A stretch of DNA of 64,000 nucleotides from assembly GCA_965246785.1 (NCBI GenBank), contig CBDFFM010000032.1, positions 124,001 to 188,000 on the forward strand, in the 5' to 3' direction. Origin of the DNA: UBA1952 sp965246785. Lineage in GTDB: Bacteria > Bacteroidota > Bacteroidia > Chitinophagales > Chitinophagaceae. A program made the position numbers and the translations under genes. Below the pieces are notes generated by a model. It had not been told where the DNA came from, ran no database searches, and saw only the letters and a program-made list of their open reading frames with translations. Below, piece after piece: positions 44,596 to 53,387 of the stretch. Position 1 is the first letter of the stretch; every line of letters starts with the position of its first letter.

Positions 44596-44633
44596 GCCCC
44601 TAATCATTCTCTAAAAAGTAAAAGCAATATCCG

Positions 44634-45089
44634 ATGAAAGCACTCATCATCATGGGCTCCCAAAGCGACGAGCCGGTAATGGAAGAAAGCAAAAAATGGC
44701 TTGCCTGGTTCGGTATAGAAGGCGAGATGGTTGTAGCCTCCGCCCACCGCAATCCCGACAAGGTGCGCGAGCTGATGATGACGGCCCCGGAAAAAGGTTT
44801 TGGCGCGGTAATCGCCGCAGCGGGCATGGCAGCGGCGCTCCCCGGCGTATGCGCTGCCTATACGTCTCTGCCCGTACTCGGCGTGCCGCTGGAAGGCGGG
44901 CTACCCGGCGGTGTGGATGCGCTTTATAGTATTGTGCAGATGCCGGCGGGTCTGCCGGTGGGCACGCTGGCGGTGGGCAAGGCTGGCGCACGTAATGCGG
45001 CGGTGCTTGTAGCCCGGATTTTCGCACTGAGCGATAAGGCGGTGGCGGAGAAGGTGGAAGCGTTTAAGGCGGCCGGCTACAAAATCTAA
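44634..45089 (+). CDS. purE: N5-carboxyaminoimidazole ribonucleotide mutase
   Basis: 151 residues, class I PurE. GSQSDEPVMEE near residue 8, ASAHRNPDKVREL near 37 and GVPLEGGLPGGVDALYSIVQMPAG form the nucleotide site. The usual AGGAAHLPG loop reads AAAGMAAALPG, a divergent form. Works in purine synthesis; purK is not adjacent. Confidence 0.93.
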   Translation: MKALIIMGSQSDEPVMEESKKWLAWFGIEGEMVVASAHRNPDKVRELMMTAPEKGFGAVIAAAGMAAALPGVCAAYTSLPVLGVPLEGGLPGGVDALYSIVQMPAGLPVGTLAVGKAGARNAAVLVARIFALSDKAVAEKVEAFKAAGYKI

Positions 45090-45100
45090 GGCAGCTCCAT

Positions 45101-47599
45101 TCATTCCGCTACATATACCCGCTTCACCCGCTGCGAGATACCCGTCATCATCTCATAGGGAATCGTCCCGCTCCAATCCGCAAGCACTGTGAGGGGTAAC
45201 TGGGGGCCGAAGACGATGGCTTCATCGCCCTCCGCGGCTTCGCGGATGGCGGTGATGTCCACCATGCACATGTCCATGCACACAACGCCCACAAGCGGCG
45301 CGGGCTTGCCGTGGATAAGTACATGCGCCCGGCCCCGCCCGAGCGCGCGCGGATAGCCATCTGCATAGCCGATGGAAATTGTAGCAATGCGGCGGGGATG
45401 CTCCACTGCATCGCGGTGGCCGTAGCCGATGCCCTCACCGGCGGGCAGCTCTTTGATTTGGGCAACGACGGTGCGCAGGGTGCCAAGCTGCTGTAAGGCT
45501 CCGCTCAGGATGCCGCTGCTGTCTATACCATACAGTCCGAGGCCGAGGCGTACCATGTCATAATGCAGGTGGGGGTGGCGGACAATGCCTGCAGTGTTGC
45601 ACAAGTGGCGCAGCGGCGTGTAGCCGAGCGCGTCAATCAGCGCCGCGCTTACGCCGCTGAAGGTGGCCGCTTGCTTTGCCGTAAAGGCATCCTGCGCTTC
45701 ATCTTCCGCCGCTGCGAGGTGAGAAAAGATAGATGCTACACGTAGCCGGGCATTCTCCTTCAGTGCTGCAATAAGCCCTTCCACCTCGCCAAGTGCAAAG
45801 CCGAGGCGGTGCATGCCAGTGTCCAACTTGATGTGGATAGGATATTGGCATACGTCCATTGCTTCGGCAACATTTGTAAAGGCGTGTAGGGAGCGCAAGT
45901 TGAAAATCTCCGGCTCCAGGCCCCAAGCTATCATCCGGTCAAAGGCGGCTGCTTCGGGGCTCATGACCATGATGGGCAGGGTGATGCCGGCTTTGCGCAG
46001 TGTAACGCCTTCATCTGTGTAGGCCACGCTGAGATAATCAACGCCCGCGTATTGCAGCGCGGAAGCTATCTCGTACGACCCGCTTCCGTAGGAGAAGGCC
46101 TTCACCATTGCCATTACCTTAACCTTTGATCCGATGTAGGCGCGGAAGGTGGCAAGGTTGTGCGACAGTGCGGAGAGGTTGATGGAGAGCACCGTCTGAT
46201 GCACTTCTTCCGCCAGCAAGGCGTCTATCTGCTCAAATGTGAAGGCGCGGGCGCCTTTCAGGAGGATGGCCTCATCCTCAAAAGTCAGTCGCGGCAAGTC
46301 TTTCAGGAACGCGGCGGTGGATGGATAGAAGCTGCATTCCAAACCTCCCTTTGTATGGAACAGCGTCTCGGCACGTGTGAGCGCCGGCCCGATGCCTATG
46401 AAGCGGCGTACGCCCCGCCGTACAATCATTCCCGCTACTTCCTCGTACAGCTCGCCGTCAGGCTTGCCTATTTGCAGCATGTCGGAGAGGATGACGCTGC
46501 GGCGGCTGTGCTGGCGCTGGCTTTCTAAAAAATCCAGAGAGATGGCGAGGGAGGTGAGGTCGGAATTGTAGGCGTCGTTGATGATGGTGCAGCCGCCTGT
46601 ACCGCGGTGGGTTTGCAAGCGCATCTCTACGGATTGCAGGGCCGCCATTCGGGTGGCAATAGTTGCATCGTCCATGCCGAGCAGGAGGAGCGTGCACCAG
46701 ACGTGAATTGCATTCTCTACCGAAGCTGCATCTGTGAAGGGTATTGTGATAGACAGTGTGCGGCCAGCGTAGGCCGTGGTGATGGTGGTGCGACTTTGTG
46801 CCGCTTCTTTACTTGTAATGATAAAGTCCGCATCCCCCTTTACCGACCACGAAAAGACGCGGCGCGGCGCTTCATCAGCATTGCGCGTGAGCGCGGCAAA
46901 CTGAAGGATGCACTCATGCAGCTCCGGGTAGTCGCGGCAATAGATGAGGGTGGGCGTGTGCAGAAAGAGCCTGAGCTTCTCCTTAATCTTCTGCCGCTGG
47001 TTTAAAAAGCCTTCGCTGTGGGCCTCGCCGATGTTTGTGAAGATGCCGATGGTGGGACGGATTATCCGCTCCAGCGCTTCCATCTCGCCGGGCCGGGAGA
47101 TGCCGGCTTCAAAGACGGCAATCTGGTCTTCCGGCTGTAGCAGCCACACTGAAAGCGGTACGCCAATCTGCGAGTTGTAGCTCTTGGGGCTGCGCACCAC
47201 GCGACGGTCTTCAGATAGGGCGCTGTAGAGCCATTCCTTGACCACCGTCTTGCCGTTGGAGCCGGTGATGCCGATGACGGGGATGGAGAAGGCCTTCCGG
47301 TGGCCCCCGGCAATGGCTTGCAGGGCGGCGAGCGTATCGCGCACCTGGAGGAAGGTCGCGCCGGGATATTCATCCACCTTTATTTCCTCGCTGATGATGA
47401 AAAGGCGCACGCCCGCATCATACGCCGCGCGGATGTACACGTGTCCGTTTCGGCGCTCGGTGCGCAGGGCTATGAAGGCGGCGTGGCCGGGGTCGTTAAG
47501 GCGGCGGGTGTCTATAGCCAGCTCGGTGATGGCGCCCGCCTGCGGCGGTGTGAGCCAGGTGCCGCTGCACCATTGGCGGAGGGTTTCGGGGGAAGGCAT
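45101..47599 (-). CDS. Bifunctional MurF ligase / alanine racemase
   Basis: 832 residues. Residues 1-450 are UDP-N-acetylmuramoyl-tripeptide:D-Ala-D-Ala ligase with P-loop ITGSNGKT near 110. Residues 460-832 are alanine racemase: the PLP lysine is in VMAMVKAFSYGSGSYE and the catalytic tyrosine context is GIGYGHR. The fusion is characteristic of Bacteroidota; it couples D-Ala production to its use in peptidoglycan. Confidence 0.95.
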   Translation of the reverse strand: MPSPETLRQWCSGTWLTPPQAGAITELAIDTRRLNDPGHAAFIALRTERRNGHVYIRAAYDAGVRLFIISEEIKVDEYPGATFLQVRDTLAALQAIAGGHRKAFSIPVIGITGSNGKTVVKEWLYSALSEDRRVVRSPKSYNSQIGVPLSVWLLQPEDQIAVFEAGISRPGEMEALERIIRPTIGIFTNIGEAHSEGFLNQRQKIKEKLRLFLHTPTLIYCRDYPELHECILQFAALTRNADEAPRRVFSWSVKGDADFIITSKEAAQSRTTITTAYAGRTLSITIPFTDAASVENAIHVWCTLLLLGMDDATIATRMAALQSVEMRLQTHRGTGGCTIINDAYNSDLTSLAISLDFLESQRQHSRRSVILSDMLQIGKPDGELYEEVAGMIVRRGVRRFIGIGPALTRAETLFHTKGGLECSFYPSTAAFLKDLPRLTFEDEAILLKGARAFTFEQIDALLAEEVHQTVLSINLSALSHNLATFRAYIGSKVKVMAMVKAFSYGSGSYEIASALQYAGVDYLSVAYTDEGVTLRKAGITLPIMVMSPEAAAFDRMIAWGLEPEIFNLRSLHAFTNVAEAMDVCQYPIHIKLDTGMHRLGFALGEVEGLIAALKENARLRVASIFSHLAAAEDEAQDAFTAKQAATFSGVSAALIDALGYTPLRHLCNTAGIVRHPHLHYDMVRLGLGLYGIDSSGILSGALQQLGTLRTVVAQIKELPAGEGIGYGHRDAVEHPRRIATISIGYADGYPRALGRGRAHVLIHGKPAPLVGVVCMDMCMVDITAIREAAEGDEAIVFGPQLPLTVLADWSGTIPYEMMTGISQRVKRVYVAE

Positions 47600-47639
47600 G
47601 GGGCGGCGGAGCGGGTTGAATGCGGAGGATTATTAACGG

Positions 47640-47698
47640 AATGCGTGCACGTATGCGGGAAATGCGTACACGCACGTGGTAAATGTGTGCACGCAACT
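47640..47698. repeat. Three 21-bp direct repeats in a divergent promoter region
   Basis: Units start at 47640 (AATGCGTGCACG), 47661 (AATGCGTACACG) and 47682 (AATGTGTGCACG). Each holds a GTGCAC-like palindrome. They lie 41-99 bp upstream of murF-alr and about 140-200 bp upstream of the DUF6263 gene. The spacing of two helical turns suggests a cooperative regulator. Confidence 0.75.
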
Positions 47699-47836
47699 AT
47701 AAAAAAGCGTAGTTCTGTTAACAAAATGGACTCTGGAAAGCATCATTATCAAGGTGCGGCGGCAAACTTACGCCGCCGGGCTGCGCAATGGCGGATGGGC
47801 TATTTTCGCGGCCTCATCAATCAAACGCACATTTTC

Positions 47837-48739
47837 ATGAAAAAATCCCTTCTTCCCCTTATCGCCATTGCCGCAGGCCTGCTTTATACATCCTGCAAGA
47901 GCGGCGAGCCGGTGAACCTGAAGCTGACCCTCCAGCCCGGCAGCCAGTACCTCTACACCATGGATATGAAGATGACGATGGAGCAAAATGCCATGGGCCA
48001 GAGCATGAAGACGCAGCAGGACATGCTAATGGAAAGCACCTACGATGTGGCCGCCGGCGCGGGCGACGACCGGAAGATTACGGTAACCTACGACCGCATA
48101 GCCATGAACATGAAGAACCCGATGATGAGTATGACGTATGACTCCAAAGACCCTGCTAAAAGCGACCCGAAGCTGGCGGCGATGAGCGGGATGCTCAATA
48201 AACCGTTTACAATGGAGGTGAGCAGCAGCGGGGAAATTAAGAAGGTTGAGGGCCTCAGTGCCATCATCAACGGCATGGGCGATACGACGACGCCGGAAGG
48301 CATTGCAACGCGGCAGCAGATGGCGCAGTCGTTTAACGACACGGCCATCAAGAGCATGATGCAGCAGGCGCTTAACATCTTTCCCGACCACCCGGTGAAG
48401 CCGGGCGACACCTGGAAGAAGACCTACAACATGAGCATGGGTGTGATGGGGATGACCATAGACAATGAGTACAAGCTGACGAGCGTGAGCGGCAGGACGG
48501 CCCACATAGACGTGAACGCCAAAATCAAGGGCGGCGGCGCATCCACAGCCCCGGAGATGAAGAATATGAACATTAACCTGAACGGCGACCAGAAAGGCAC
48601 GATGGATGTTGAAGTGGCGACTGGCCTTGTAACAGACAGCAAGCTGAAGCAGAATATTACCGGCGATATCAGCGCGATGGGTATGAAGATGCCGATGAAG
48701 ATCAGCTCCGACATTCACCTGTCGGCGAGGAAGAAGTGA
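47837..48739 (+). CDS. DUF6263-type lipoprotein
   Basis: 300 residues from ATG at 47837. Signal peptide with lipobox LLYTSC (Cys20). The body is beta-rich with GSQYLYTMDMKMTMEQ at the start and HPVKPGDTWKKTYNMSMGVM in the centre, the pattern of DUF6263. Unusually rich in methionine. Probably faces the periplasm or outer membrane. Function unknown. Confidence 0.8.
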   Translation: MKKSLLPLIAIAAGLLYTSCKSGEPVNLKLTLQPGSQYLYTMDMKMTMEQNAMGQSMKTQQDMLMESTYDVAAGAGDDRKITVTYDRIAMNMKNPMMSMTYDSKDPAKSDPKLAAMSGMLNKPFTMEVSSSGEIKKVEGLSAIINGMGDTTTPEGIATRQQMAQSFNDTAIKSMMQQALNIFPDHPVKPGDTWKKTYNMSMGVMGMTIDNEYKLTSVSGRTAHIDVNAKIKGGGASTAPEMKNMNINLNGDQKGTMDVEVATGLVTDSKLKQNITGDISAMGMKMPMKISSDIHLSARKK

Positions 48740-48772
48740 TTGGAATGCGGAGGGCGGAATTCGGAATGAATG

Positions 48773-48806
48773 AGAAAAGGCGCTGCATCATTGCAGCGCC
48801 TTTTCT
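48773..48806. terminator. Bidirectional intrinsic terminator
   Basis: Stem AGAAAAGGCGCTGCA / TGCAGCGCCTTTTCT with loop TCAT, between convergent genes. Confidence 0.9.
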
Positions 48807-48824
48807 ATTTAGAGCTAAGCAGGC

Positions 48825-49679
48825 TTAATGCCTCAGCGTAACGGAATAAATCTTGCCGTTCACCGTAAAGTTCGCCTGCGCATCGCAAGTACCGTTCCCG
48901 TAATCGAGCGTGCGCACCACTCCGCCGTCCGGCGTGATTTGCACGACGCCGCTTTCAATCCAGCGACAATTCAGCGCCACATGCAGCGGCGTAGTGATTT
49001 GGATGTTGAAGGTCTTGCCATTGGCGCGCGTCACCGTGCCGGAGCCGGCTATTTCATAGACATCGTCGCTCCAGTCCTTTGTGTCGTAGCCTTCCAGCCA
49101 AGTGCGGGTGCGCGTGCTCATCCAAGAGATGGTGGCGGCGCTATTGGCGAGGATAACGCTGCCATTTACAGAGATTTCATACTTCGGATGGCCGGCGGCA
49201 TCATTAGAGGTATAGCTGACGGTCTTGGTGCCGGTTAGCTGATTATCGTTGACAAAGTAATTGTCAAAGGAGATAGCGTGCGTGTGGCCCATATCGCGGT
49301 AGCGGCCAGTGTAGGTGATGATGATTTTGCCGCGGCGGTAGTTGCCGTCTTTGGAGAGGCAATTGGTAGCGCCGAAGTCCACCGTAATCTTATGCGGGTT
49401 GGATGCGGTGTCTTTAGTAATGGTTGTGCACGCGCCCATTACCGTTGGGCCACCGGCAATGCGGTAGGAAGCCATAGAGCCGCCATTTCCGGCATCGTCC
49501 GCCTCGTCGGCGATGCTTTGGGCGTCCGAGAAATTCTTTTCCAGCGTGGCGTGGTCGGAGGCGTAGCCGGTGTCCTCTTCGGTCGAATCTTTTTTCAGGC
49601 GGTTACAGGCGCTGAAGGTGAAGGCGGCTACGGTTGCGAGGGCCGTAATGGCAATAGTGAGTTTGTTGGAGAAGCGCAT
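48825..49679 (-). CDS. Predicted lipoprotein, function unknown
   Basis: 284 residues. Signal peptide with FTFSAC lipobox (Cys25). Repeating beta segments (ITVDFGATNCLSKDGNYRRG, then RGKIIITYTGRYRDMGHTH) resemble a family of Bacteroidota lipoproteins annotated only as hypothetical. Four further cysteines could form disulfides. No enzyme motif seen. Confidence 0.75.
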   Translation of the reverse strand: MRFSNKLTIAITALATVAAFTFSACNRLKKDSTEEDTGYASDHATLEKNFSDAQSIADEADDAGNGGSMASYRIAGGPTVMGACTTITKDTASNPHKITVDFGATNCLSKDGNYRRGKIIITYTGRYRDMGHTHAISFDNYFVNDNQLTGTKTVSYTSNDAAGHPKYEISVNGSVILANSAATISWMSTRTRTWLEGYDTKDWSDDVYEIAGSGTVTRANGKTFNIQITTPLHVALNCRWIESGVVQITPDGGVVRTLDYGNGTCDAQANFTVNGKIYSVTLRH

Positions 49680-49747
49680 AGTGTTGAATTTCTTTGCCCT
49701 CTGACGGGCGGTTGAAAGTATAGTTTAATGGACAGCGAAAAAAGCGG

Positions 49748-51064
49748 TCAATACAGCTCCACTACCTCGCCCTCCAAGTCATAATCGTAAGCCTTTGTAA
49801 TCTTCACGTGCACAAAATCGCCAATCGGCAGCGGGTTTTCGCTTTGAATGACTACCTCGTTGTCCACCTCCACGGAGTCAAACTCGGTGCGGCCGAGGTA
49901 GCGTCCCGCTTCTTTCTTATCAATGAGTACCTTAAACGTCTGACCGATTTTCTGCTGGTTTTTCTCGTAAGAAATCTCCTGCTGTACTTCCATAATCTCC
50001 TCGGCACGCGCCGCTTTGTCCGCCGCCGGTACGTCATCCATCAATACATAGCCGGGAGTATTTTCTTCGTGGGAATAAGTGAAGATGCCGACGCGGTCAA
50101 AGCGCTGGGCTTCCAAAAACTGTTTCAGAGACTCTACGTCATCCCGCGTTTCGCCCGGAAAGCCGGCGATGAGCGTGGTGCGCAGGCAGATGCCCGGCAG
50201 GCGCTGGCGGACTTCGCCCAATAAATCTTCCATCTCCGCGCGGGTGATATTGCGGCGCATGGCCTTCAGCATCGCGTCGGAGGCGTGCTGGAGCGGCATG
50301 TCCAAGTAGTTGCAGATGTTTTCCCGCTCGCGCATGACATCCAGAATCTCCAGCGGAAACTTGGACGGGTAGGCGTAGTGCAGGCGAATCCAGTGCAGGC
50401 CCTCAATGTCCGAAAGATACTTCAGCAAGTCCGGCAGGGCGCGGCGCTTGTATATATCCAGACCGTAGTAAGTCAGCTCCTGTGCAATAAGCATGATTTC
50501 CTTCACGCCACGGCGTACGAGGGCCTTTGCTTCGGCTACAACATCTTCAATCGTCTTACTCACATGTGCACCGCGCATCAGCGGGATGGCGCAGAAGGAG
50601 CAGGTGCGGTTGCAGCCTTCGGAAATTTTCAGGTAAGCATAATGCGAGGGCGTGCCAAGCAGCCGCTCGCCGATGAGGTCTTTCTTGAAGTCAACATTGA
50701 ACTGCTGCAGCATCAGTGGCAATTCCAGCGTGCCGAACCACGCGTCCACCTCCGGGATTTCCAGCGCCAAATCCTGGCGGTAGCGCTCAGAGAGGCATCC
50801 GGTAACATAGACCTTATCCAGTTTGCCGCGCTGCTTTAAGTCCACCTGTTGCAGGATGGTATTGACGCTTTCTTCCTTCGCCTTGTCAATAAAGCCGCAG
50901 GTGTTTACGACTACGATGTTGTGGTCGCGCTTTGCGCTTTCATGCACGGCGGCAATGTCATTGGCAATTAGCTGCCCGCTCAGCACCTCGCTGTCCACCA
51001 GGTTTTTGGAGCAGCCGAGGGTGATGATATTGACTTTATCTTTTTTAAGGGTTCTGGCTTTCAA
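49748..51064 (-). CDS. rimO: Ribosomal protein S12 methylthiotransferase RimO
   Basis: 438 residues. A radical SAM enzyme that methylthiolates Asp88 of S12. The UPF0004 domain has three cysteines (LGCSKNL, NTCGFI, TGCLSERY), the radical SAM motif is CNRTCSFC near residue 151, and a TRAM domain closes the protein. LMRGAHVSKTIEDVV is typical of RimO rather than MiaB. It ends the der-TA-rimO stretch. Confidence 0.95.
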   Translation of the reverse strand: MKARTLKKDKVNIITLGCSKNLVDSEVLSGQLIANDIAAVHESAKRDHNIVVVNTCGFIDKAKEESVNTILQQVDLKQRGKLDKVYVTGCLSERYRQDLALEIPEVDAWFGTLELPLMLQQFNVDFKKDLIGERLLGTPSHYAYLKISEGCNRTCSFCAIPLMRGAHVSKTIEDVVAEAKALVRRGVKEIMLIAQELTYYGLDIYKRRALPDLLKYLSDIEGLHWIRLHYAYPSKFPLEILDVMRERENICNYLDMPLQHASDAMLKAMRRNITRAEMEDLLGEVRQRLPGICLRTTLIAGFPGETRDDVESLKQFLEAQRFDRVGIFTYSHEENTPGYVLMDDVPAADKAARAEEIMEVQQEISYEKNQQKIGQTFKVLIDKKEAGRYLGRTEFDSVEVDNEVVIQSENPLPIGDFVHVKITKAYDYDLEGEVVELY

Positions 51065-51073
51065 AATTTTTCT

Positions 51074-51373
51074 TTAGTAAGAATAAGGTGCGTTGTTGGG
51101 GTTGCGTCGGGTGTCCCAAATGGATAGAATTTCTATTTGCATTTCCAGAATGCGGTAGAAGACGAAATAATCACGAACAAGCTTTCTGCGAATTTCAAAT
51201 TCATCAGTAAGAGCGCCGGTATGTGGGTGAGAAGCCACACTTCGCATGGAAGTGCGAATCAGATTTCTAAGCTTGCGACTGTAACTGGAATTTCTATTGC
51301 GCTTATTCCAGTACGCAGCAATCGTCCGGAATTCCAATTTGGCCTGCTGCGTCCAGATTACCTGCCTGACCAT
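51074..51373 (-). CDS. RelE/ParE family toxin
   Basis: 99 residues with the family layout: WTQQAKLEFRTIAAYWNKRN at the N-terminus, RKLVRDYFVFYRI and IEILSIWDTRRNP at the C-terminus. Members act as ribosome-dependent mRNA interferases or gyrase poisons; which applies is not visible. It overlaps the antitoxin gene by 16 bp. Confidence 0.88.
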   Translation of the reverse strand: MVRQVIWTQQAKLEFRTIAAYWNKRNRNSSYSRKLRNLIRTSMRSVASHPHTGALTDEFEIRRKLVRDYFVFYRILEMQIEILSIWDTRRNPNNAPYSY

Positions 51374-51633
51374 TTTTTGTCTTCTTCATCAAACCATTCA
51401 TCCAACTCGCGGTCAACTTCGTCCTGAGTGAATACTGCACCGCGCTTTATATCTTCAAGCCCCTGCAGTACACTGGCTCGCTGGCCGGCAGGAAGATTGT
51501 CAATACTCACTACGTCATCAGGTTGGTCTGACTGTCGGCACCGAAGCAATTCATAAACTTCTTTCAGCATCCAGAAATCGCTTGCAGCGTCAATTTCCCG
51601 GTGCAAGACATCTTTCATCTCTTTCACAGACAT
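51358..51633 (-). CDS. Antitoxin of the RelE/ParE pair
   Basis: 91 residues, acidic. The N-terminal helix ASDFWMLKEVYELL and the tail DEVDRELDEWFDEEDKKW are typical of small Bacteroidota antitoxins that precede ParE-like toxins. Gene order, antitoxin first with overlap, fits a type II module. No DNA-binding domain is obvious. Confidence 0.75.
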   Translation of the reverse strand: MSVKEMKDVLHREIDAASDFWMLKEVYELLRCRQSDQPDDVVSIDNLPAGQRASVLQGLEDIKRGAVFTQDEVDRELDEWFDEEDKKWSGR

Positions 51634-51654
51634 GGCAATTTATTTTTCCTAAAG

Positions 51655-52980
51655 TTACTTCTTCCTGAAAAATATCCGTACCGGCACGCCGCTGAACTGG
51701 AAGTGGCTGCGCAGCTTATTCTCCAGAAAATTCCGGTAGCCCTCGCGGATGCTGTCCGGGTGATTGGAATAGAAGGCAAAGGCAGGAACGGCGGTAGGTA
51801 CCTGCGTCACATACTTAATGGTAATGGCGTGTCCCCGCATCAGCGGCGGCGGGTAAGCCTGGATTTCCTTCAGCATAATATCGTTGAGCTGCGAGGTAGA
51901 TATCCGGCGCTTCCGGTTCTCGAACACCTCAATCGCCTTTTCCATCGCCTGAAAAATCCGCTGCTTTTCGGTGGCTGAGATGAAGATGATAGGCACATCG
52001 GTAAAAGGAGCAGTCCTCTCCCTTACCGCCTTCTCATAGTCGCGGGCGCTGTTCGTCTCCTTTTGCATTTTGTCCCACTTATTCACGAGGATGATAATGC
52101 CTTTGCCCTTCTTAGCTGCCAGGGCAAAGATGCTCACGTCCTGCGCGTTCATGCCATGCTCGGCGTCTATGAGGAGCATACAAACGTCCGCCTCATCCAT
52201 TGCACGGATGGCGCGGATAACGGAGTAAAACTCCAAATCCTCATGCACATTCTTCTTCTTGCGGATACCGGCGGTGTCAATGAGCACGAATTCCCGGTTG
52301 AAGAGGTTGTAGTGCGTATGAATGGTGTCGCGCGTAGTGCCGGCAATATCGGATACGATGGTGCGCTCCTGGCCTATTAGGGCATTGAGAAGCGTGCTCT
52401 TCCCTGCATTCGGCTGGCCGATGATGGCAAATTTAGGAATAGCATTTTCGTCTAAAGCTTCGGCGTCGTGCGGCGATTCAGGCTGCGGGATGAAGGATGT
52501 CAGGTCATCCAGCAGGTCGCCTGTGCCGGCGCCGGAAATAGCAGAGACGAAGTGCACCTTTTCAAAGCCAAGGGCATAAAACTCTGCGCCCATCAGGGTG
52601 CGTTCCTGATTGTCGGACTTATTTACTACTAGCAATACCGGCTTTTTGCCACGGCGCAGCACCCCCGCCATATCCTCATCTTGTCCGGTGATGCCGGTGA
52701 GCGTGTCCACCACAAACACGAGCAAGTCGGCCTCGTCCAAGGCAATGAGCACCTGCTTTTTGATTTCTATTTCAAAAACGTCTTCGCTGCGGCTTACGAA
52801 TCCGCCGGTGTCAATGACGTTGAACTGCTTGCCGTTCCAGTCGGCAACGCCGTATTGCCGGTCGCGCGTAACACCGCTTATATCGTCCACGATGGCCTTA
52901 CGCTGCTCAAGCAGTCGGTTAAAAAGGGTGGACTTGCCCACATTAGGGCGACCAACAATGGCTACGGTAAATCCCGGCAT
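51655..52980 (-). CDS. der: Ribosome biogenesis GTPase Der
   Basis: 441 residues with two GTPase domains. G1 motifs are GRPNVGKST near residue 9 and GQPNAGKST near 189; NKSD and NKWD are the G4 motifs; a KH-like domain ends the protein. It acts in 50S assembly. The toxin-antitoxin pair follows 21 bp downstream. Confidence 0.96.
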   Translation of the reverse strand: MPGFTVAIVGRPNVGKSTLFNRLLEQRKAIVDDISGVTRDRQYGVADWNGKQFNVIDTGGFVSRSEDVFEIEIKKQVLIALDEADLLVFVVDTLTGITGQDEDMAGVLRRGKKPVLLVVNKSDNQERTLMGAEFYALGFEKVHFVSAISGAGTGDLLDDLTSFIPQPESPHDAEALDENAIPKFAIIGQPNAGKSTLLNALIGQERTIVSDIAGTTRDTIHTHYNLFNREFVLIDTAGIRKKKNVHEDLEFYSVIRAIRAMDEADVCMLLIDAEHGMNAQDVSIFALAAKKGKGIIILVNKWDKMQKETNSARDYEKAVRERTAPFTDVPIIFISATEKQRIFQAMEKAIEVFENRKRRISTSQLNDIMLKEIQAYPPPLMRGHAITIKYVTQVPTAVPAFAFYSNHPDSIREGYRNFLENKLRSHFQFSGVPVRIFFRKK

Positions 52981-53048
52981 AACGATTCAGATATTAAAAG
53001 GTGCGCGAAGGTAAGCTACAAGCGGGGCGGCATTGGGCAATGAGGCTT

Positions 53049-53056
53049 TACTTTTG
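53049..53056 (+). promoter_or_regulatory. Promoter -7 box of the TPR-tilS operon
   Basis: TACTTTTG, exact consensus, 16 bp before the ATG at 53073. Confidence 0.5.
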
Positions 53057-53072
53057 AAGGCACCCGCGAACT

Positions 53073-53387
53073 ATGACTACCCGCATTGCTCAATTGCAAC
53101 AATTCCTTACCACTTCACCTGCTGACCAGTTCCTGCATCACGCACTGGCGCTGGAATTTGTAAAAGCCGGCGATGAAGGCGAGGCTGAGCGGCATTTCCG
53201 CCAAAACCTGGACCGCTCACCGGAATATGTGGCTACTTACTATCACCTCGGCAGACTGCTAGAGCGTACCGCCCGTGCAGATGACGCTATCCAGATGTAT
53301 GAGCGCGGGATGATGGTAGCAAAAGCTGCTGGCGACGGGCACACCTACAATGAGCTGCAGGCGGCTTACGAAGACCTTGCGTATTGA
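53073..53387 (+). CDS. Tetratricopeptide repeat protein
   Basis: 104 residues with two TPR units (FLHHALALEFVKAGDEGEAE, then YVATYYHLGRLLERTARADD). Usual partners are other proteins; its specific role is unknown. The stop TGA and the tilS ATG share one base (TGATG), so the two are translationally coupled. Confidence 0.85.
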   Translation: MTTRIAQLQQFLTTSPADQFLHHALALEFVKAGDEGEAERHFRQNLDRSPEYVATYYHLGRLLERTARADDAIQMYERGMMVAKAAGDGHTYNELQAAYEDLAY

